This document shows positions 58,975 to 64,000 of a stretch of 64,000 nt of DNA, in pieces. The stretch is from Amyloporia xantha (Eukaryota > Basidiomycota > Agaricomycetes > Polyporales > Adustoporiaceae), in assembly GCA_036971615.1 (NCBI GenBank), contig JAYKKR010000017.1:248001-312000 (forward strand). The letters are read 5' to 3'. The notes under the pieces were generated by a model. The model ran no database searches. It saw only the letters and a list, made by a program, of their open reading frames with translations, and was not told the DNA's origin. The position numbers were made by a program, and so were the translations under genes. Numbering within the stretch: the first letter of the stretch is position 1; each line of letters begins with the position of its first letter.

Positions 58975-59629
58975 GATTGAGGCACTACTGTCTGTGAGAG
59001 ACGAGGCGTACTGCAGTCTAGTTGGGGTTCGAGGTCCCTTTATATACGGACTGGGCCTTATTCAACATATAAGTTAGTCACGAGTCAGTTCTACTCAACG
59101 GAAACAACTTGCATGATGACAAGTCCAACTGAACTAGCCTGGCACAGCGGCCGCGTTTGGGGTGACAAAGCTTGGGATGATCAGGGAAGATCGGACGATA
59201 ACACCACGTAATCAGCAACGCTCTGCAAACATGTGTTCAAACATGGGAACGGCAAACTACCAGCAATTCAAAAGATTCAGTGGGAAACAGAACACAGAGG
59301 CCAGACCAGGATAACTTACAGGAACATCCTCACGCAGACAAGTCTGGAAGTGTCATGACTTCCGATCTCCGGCGAGAGTCAGGCAGAACAAGGAGCAGCA
59401 GAAGAAGCGACAAGATAACATCTTGGGAAAGCTGCCGCAAGCAGGATACACAATGATGGGTACAGTTGGACATTCTTGTACATATCCGAGACAGCCAGTG
59501 GGCTCGTCCATCTAGAAGTAAGAACATGCGGCACGGGCAGCTCCCGATACGGGCAACGGTGTCTTTTACTACCTTGACACACGACTAGTCGGCGGAACTT
59601 AGCATGCTATCAGTCAATGGAGAGAAGAT
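58975..59629. other. hAT promoter side and flank
   Basis: A TATATA-like motif lies near 59042, about 65 bp before the transposase start. No gene is supported beyond it. Confidence 0.4.
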
Positions 59630-60397
59630 TTAGAATCCAGAACTTCCGCACAACATCGCATAGAGAAATATGAAAGACAGACCTTCTATTCTTGCACATG
59701 TTGTGGCGATAATACGGGCGTTAGCCCAGTTTTGACAACGTGCACATCCAGAGTGCAGATCGACATCAGCAAGGCCGCTTGAATGTGAATAGATGAGCAT
59801 ATGTAAATGAACGAAGAGATCGTCGTGAACATTACCATAACACGAGGCTACCGGAGCATGGTATACAAAGAAAACGAAGGAACGTTCATGTACCGACCTT
59901 GACCTATTTGTCATGAGGAACGCTGTCTCGTCGTGAGAACTAAGCCTTGAGATGTGTTTCTGTGAATGCTGATCAGTAGTCTTCTTCCCGAAGCTACCCG
60001 GGACCAGAGAACGTGAACGGACATTAAGAGCAGGGAGGCATACTTCCGGTAGTACTTCGTCTGATTGGGCATATTGGTGTTGGCAGATAGTTGACGTAAA
60101 TTCCGAGACGAGCCTCGAGGAAACGAATAACAGATGCATTCGGGGGCCGTATGCCGATATGTCGTGAATAACGCCGGTATACGAAGGGCGTGCCGAAGGC
60201 GAAACAGAGATAGCCCAGCATAGAGGTTCACCGAGGTGATATGATCGATAAGTGGTGTTCTGGGAATAGAGCACTTGGCGTGCTTGCATGACGCTCAGGT
60301 AACGAGCTGCGAATGTGGGCAAAGATAACAGTGAATACTTAAACATCGAAGAGTGTTCATGTTCCCCAAATGACTCTACGCAATGTCCGACCACCAC
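59630..60397 (-). CDS. Hypothetical single-exon ORF (255 codons), low confidence
   Basis: An uninterrupted frame on the minus strand from 60397 to 59630. The product is Ser-, His- and Arg-rich with no domain I recognise, and two other frames in the same interval are also open for 60-100 codons, so the length may be chance. If real, it would be a small orphan between the hAT element and the repeat-rich zone. Confidence 0.2.
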   Translation of the reverse strand: MVVGHCVESFGEHEHSSMFKYSLLSLPTFAARYLSVMQARQVLYSQNTTYRSYHLGEPLCWAISVSPSARPSYTGVIHDISAYGPRMHLLFVSSRLVSEFTSTICQHQYAQSDEVLPEVCLPALNVRSRSLVPGSFGKKTTDQHSQKHISRLSSHDETAFLMTNRSRSVHERSFVFFVYHAPVASCYGNVHDDLFVHLHMLIYSHSSGLADVDLHSGCARCQNWANARIIATTCARIEGLSFIFLYAMLCGSSGF

Positions 60398-60442
60398 CTG
60401 TCTTCATTCCTAGCTGCTGCATCAGGAAAAACACTTTTTCTC

Positions 60443-60600
60443 TGGGGTAACCTCAGGTACTCTGAGATAGTTGAGGTTTCTCAGGTTATCTCAGGTTATC
60501 TCAGAGCATCTCAAGTTATCTTGTGTCACTCTGAGATTCTTCAGAATTCTCAGAGCATCTCAGGCTAGCTTGTGTTTCTTTGGATCACTCTGATATATTT
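60443..60600. repeat. Degenerate short-period repeat (TCTCAGGTTA-like)
   Basis: Phrases such as CTCAGGTTATCTCAGG, CTCAGAGCATCTCA and TCACTCTGA recur about every 10-40 bp, in both perfect and altered form. Confidence 0.7.
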
Positions 60601-61430
60601 CCAAAAATACAACATATTATCATTGAATGTATCATATGCGAATGGATTCTATTACTACTCAATTGAATATGAGAGGCGTACATTCATACAAAAAGGTACA
60701 GAGAGCTGGTGAACTACAAGAATCTAGTGGGAAGGGAAAGAAGCATGAGATAGATAAAGAAAGATGTAAAAAGAGCGCACTTTCATCAGATAAACAGAGA
60801 GTGGTAGCAGGAGCATGATATGCGTACAGACCTCTGTACTGCTGCACTTCAATTCTTCCCTCCTCCCCTCATAGCTATACCATACATCCAGCAACTCTTT
60901 CTTCCACTAACAGTGGACAGTCAAAAGCCTGAGATCAAAGATCAAAGGTCTGAGGTCAAACAGGAGAAGACGACTCACAGTATTGGAAATTCTGTCTCTG
61001 ACCATGAAAAGAGGCTCCAACTGAATAAATAGGGGAATAAGGAAGTGTTATATACCTGAATAGTGCGAGGAATAAGTACAGGGATAGATAGAGAAGATGC
61101 ACATGAAGAATGGGAGAATGAGGAGGAGGCCATTCAACATACGGCCACAGAATGGGAACCGCTATGTGCAGACCCCTAAATGTATATATCTTTGGAAAGC
61201 CTCTGATTAGGGCTTTCATTCTATCCAGGAATCAAAGGAAACCGTCCACAGGTTCCTGAGATATGGACATGACGATGTTTTTGATGAAAAACAGCAATAG
61301 AAAAGGAAGGGGTGGACGGATTTGGATGGGCAAGGGCTCTACCGAACCGCCTCGACGATGCGAATCGAATGGTATAAAAGCGAAAGGATAACTCACCTTG
61401 GATCCCCAGTTATCATCAGGGGTGTCAGAT
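60601..61430. other. AT-rich, no gene seen
   Basis: Short frames only, on both strands. No motif, RNA or terminal repeat recognised. Confidence 0.35.
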
Positions 61431-62190
61431 TTTTAAGGTTAAATGTTGTGTTAGTTAACACAAAATTAGGGTTGCGAAGTCCATTACTAAACATCCTGCT
61501 AACATAACCCCTTGAACGGTTTACCATATGATTACCATTATGGTTATTGAGATGGTTAACCTTATGATAACTTAGAGATAATCTTTCTAAGGTTCCTGTT
61601 AACTACTTCATCTCCGGTTAACCTTCTGATAACTTAGAGATAATCTGTCTAAGGTTTCTGTTAACTACTTCATCTCCATTTTAACTATAGTTAACCCTAT
61701 GATAAACATAACAGTGAACTAGAGGTTAAGGTGGTTGACTTGTAATGTGTGTGATAACTGTCATTTAACCACTTTTCCTGTAGTTCACCATGTGGTTACC
61801 AAAACAGTTATCTATTGGTTAACTGGAACAACTTGTGATGACCATCACTACCAACTCAACCCTCATAGTTAACTATCTTTCCATCTGTTTAACTACATGA
61901 TCATCAAGTCCTAAGCCATAAGATAACTGAGTCTCAGATAGTTAATTTGGTTATTGTCAGTTTAATCATGTTAGTTGATTTGTTTATATAGTTCAACCTT
62001 TGGATCAGACATGATAATGATGAGAGATGACAGGTTCAACTGTGTGATAAAGTTTAACTGTAATGATTATCCAGAATACTAACTCTATTATGTGTTTTAC
62101 CAGAACAATAATGAATCAAGGAAACCATATGATAATCTCCAACTTTGCTAATAATCCCATAGTGGCATAGTTGAACCCTTAGATAACTTT
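61431..62190. repeat. GTTAAC/GATAAC-rich diverged repeat field
   Basis: The words GGTTAAC, AGTTAAC, GATAAC and GATAATC recur dozens of times. Two tandem 62-bp units (starting at 61560 and 61622, sharing GATAACTTAGAGATAATCT) are still recognisable. It looks like an older, diverged version of the satellite that follows. Confidence 0.75.
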
Positions 62191-62805
62191 CCAGTAAACA
62201 TATGATTGACTAGATTAACTGTTAGTTCACCCATGAGATAATCTTCCAGTTAATGGCATAACTGACCAGGTTAGTTTCAACATTCAGATCATCTTCCAGT
62301 AAACATGTGATTGACTAGATTAACTGTTAGTTCACCCATGAGATAATCTTCCAGTTAATGGCATAACTGACCAGGTTAGTTTCAACATTCAGATCATCTT
62401 CCAGTAAACATGTGATTGACTAGATTAACTGTTAGTTCACCCATGAGATAATCTTCCAGTTAATGGCATAACTGACCAGGTTAGTTTCAACATTCAGATC
62501 ATCTTCCAGTAAACATGTGATTGACTAGATTAACTGTTAGTTCACCCATGAGATAATCTTCCAGTTAATGGCATAACTGACCAGGTTAGTTTCAACATTC
62601 AGATCATCTTCCAGTAAACATGTGATTGACTAGATTAACTGTTAGTTCACCCATGAGATAATCTTCCAGTTAATGGCATAACTGACCAGGTTAGTTTCAA
62701 CATTCAGATCATCTTCCAGTAAACATGTGATTGACTAGATTAACTGTTAGTTCACCCATGAGATAATCTTCCAGTTAATGGTATAACTGACCAGGTCAAC
62801 TTATT
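62191..62805. repeat. 105-bp satellite, almost six units
   Basis: The unit begins CCAGTAAACATGTGATTGAC at 62191, 62296, 62401, 62506, 62611 and 62716, an exact 105-bp period. Copies two to five appear identical and the first and last show single changes. It contains GATTAACTGTTAGTTCACCC and GAGATAATCTTCCAGTTAAT, related to the words of the field on its left, so the satellite seems to have been amplified from it. Confidence 0.95.
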
Positions 62806-62903
62806 GTAGACAGTCCCATATTCAGATAATCCATCCAGTAAAGATATTATCCACTAGGTGATCTCATATACACTGGATGAACGGATAGTCAGTTCATCGC
62901 CAA

Positions 62904-64000
62904 CTACAACCACTGTACGCTTACCTGTCGATAATCCATCTTCGTCCCGTCTGGATCCTTCCTCGCCTTTCGAAATTGCTTATCACAATCCTCAGCCATT
63001 TCCTCATACATCTTGGCCTTCTTACTCGCATAAACCACGGCTCCTCTTACCAACGCACTGTTCTTCGTCACCACCTTCCACGCCCGCGCCATCGCTTTCC
63101 ATGCTCTTATAGTACGGCGGAATTCTTCGTGTAGCTTGTTGACTTCCTCGTCATGGCGATCCTTGTCCGCTCGTGCTCGGAACCATTCCACCCGCTCCAC
63201 TACAAACTTGTTAGCACATGTAGCAGCAGAGCAAACAATAATATATACCTTCTTCGCTCCATGTGTCGAGCTGTTGTTCTGATGCCCCCGGCGGTACAAT
63301 CGTCCAGAACCAGGCCCGCACCGCTTTGCTATCGCCCTCCGTGCGCGGTGCTCGCACATCCCTCACGGCAAGATCTTTCTTGAGATCGATTGCGTGAAGG
63401 CCCGACACGTCATCCGTCAGGCCCAGTGCAATCAGCCGGTCTCGATTTGCATTGTAGCGGCGCGCCAGACCTTTCGTTCTCTCGCTTGCATTGTGCGCTA
63501 TGCGAGAAGCACGCGTGTTCTCCTTCTGACCTCTTGCATGTTTGCGCTTGTCGTCCAGGAAGGCACCCTGGTGCTTGAGGGATTCTTTGATCGCGTTCAA
63601 AAGATCATACGCTTGACCCACGCGGGTGCGTTGTTCGAAGGTAGCCAGCAGCTCCAAGTCGAACTCGGTCCGTTCGGCAGACGTGAAGTCGGAAGGGAGC
63701 GCCAAAGGCTCGACTTCGGGCTGTCCCTCCAATCCATCGTCGACGTCCTCGGTGTCTTCGGCGTCGGGCAGCTCCACTTTCGGCATAATGATCAATTGCT
63801 GTTCGCGCCACTTGTCGATATCGTTGCGTAATGTCCGCCGCGCAGAGTCCAAAGCGGCCACGGTGACATCGTCATCTTCGTACTCATCACCAGTCTCTAC
63901 TTGCTGGCGTTTCGCGAGGCGAGCCCGTAGCTCTAGCCTGTCAATAACAGTGAGTTGTATACGATTTCGGAGCAATTAGACACTTACTGCCGTTGCTCGA
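62904..64000 (-). CDS. KDZ (Kyakuja-Dileera-Zisupton)-type transposase, C-terminal part
   Basis: The gene enters from the right edge. The first visible exon ends EQRQ near 63985 and joins through a 49-nt intron to LELRARLAKRQQVETGDEYE. Next come ALDSARRTLRNDIDKWREQQ, LTSAERTEFDLE-like sequence, QAYDLLNAIKESLKHQGAFL, DKRKHARGQKENTRA, RRYNANRDRLIALG and WFWTIVPPG. A 50-nt intron inside a Val codon joins to VERVEWFRARADKDRHDEEV and LHEEFRRTIRAWKAMARAWK, then AVVYASKKAKMYEEMAEDC. The R-x-E-W-x-R-A-R-A..R..EE module with these late helices is what I recall from the C-terminus of Agaricomycete KDZ transposases. The RNase H-like core and Cys cluster would lie beyond 64000. A GTAAGC donor after DYRQ near 62920 could lead to one more exon. 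Confidence 0.75.

Noticed and set aside
55608..59300. Terminal inverted repeats and 8-bp duplication for the hAT element
   Set aside because: I compared both flanks by eye and found no convincing pair; the element's ends are not called.
60443..62805. CRISPR-like array
   Set aside because: Units are contiguous tandem repeats without unique spacers, and the genome is eukaryotic.

Overview
The window is nuclear DNA from a filamentous basidiomycete, most probably an Agaricomycete. The genes have many short introns (mostly 45-75 nt, GT..AG), there are intron-bearing tRNAs, and typical fungal genes (Chs5, Gpi3, oxysterol-binding protein, MRS2/LPE10) sit beside families expanded in mushroom-forming fungi: KDZ and hAT transposases, NACHT-type WD40 tails, inserted-loop G-alpha proteins, divergent CK1 kinases and large uncharacterised proteins. 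I cannot name the species. All gene models were spliced by eye, so exon joins are inferences unless the evidence says the frames fit.

Layout. 1-8.1 kb: two tandem minus-strand SDE3/MOV10-like RNA helicases (the first cut by the window edge), separated by two small inverted-repeat elements with visible target-site duplications. 8.6-26.8 kb: a gene-dense housekeeping block with Chs5, a Derlin, an NCS1 nucleobase permease, Gpi3/PIG-A, tRNA-Val(CAC), an oxysterol-binding protein, tRNA-Val(TAC), a P-loop polynucleotide-kinase-like protein, a membrane protein of unknown function, a TPR protein and a Ser/Thr-rich single-pass membrane protein. 28.9-31.6 kb: a mitochondrial MRS2/LPE10 Mg2+ channel with one unusually long intron. 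32.4-38.9 kb: a small nucleotidyltransferase-like gene and a multi-exon gene of over 1,000 codons from an uncharacterised Agaricomycete family with a possible PD-(D/E)XK core.

39-50 kb is a decayed, accessory stretch: an ORF split by a 497-bp element with an 8-bp target duplication, a frameshifted G-alpha gene, a truncated WD40 tail and a P450 fragment. 50.4-59 kb carries a lineage-specific gene, a CK1-like kinase and an almost intact hAT transposase with one lost splice donor. 60.4-62.8 kb is repeat-rich and AT-rich, ending in a 105-bp satellite, and abuts a KDZ-type transposase running off the right edge.

How they relate: the housekeeping genes are not a pathway but share secretory/cell-surface themes (Chs5 cargo sorting, Derlin ERAD, GPI-anchor initiation, sterol transfer). 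The two helicases are plausibly RNA-silencing factors. Their position in a transposon-bearing interval is suggestive only.
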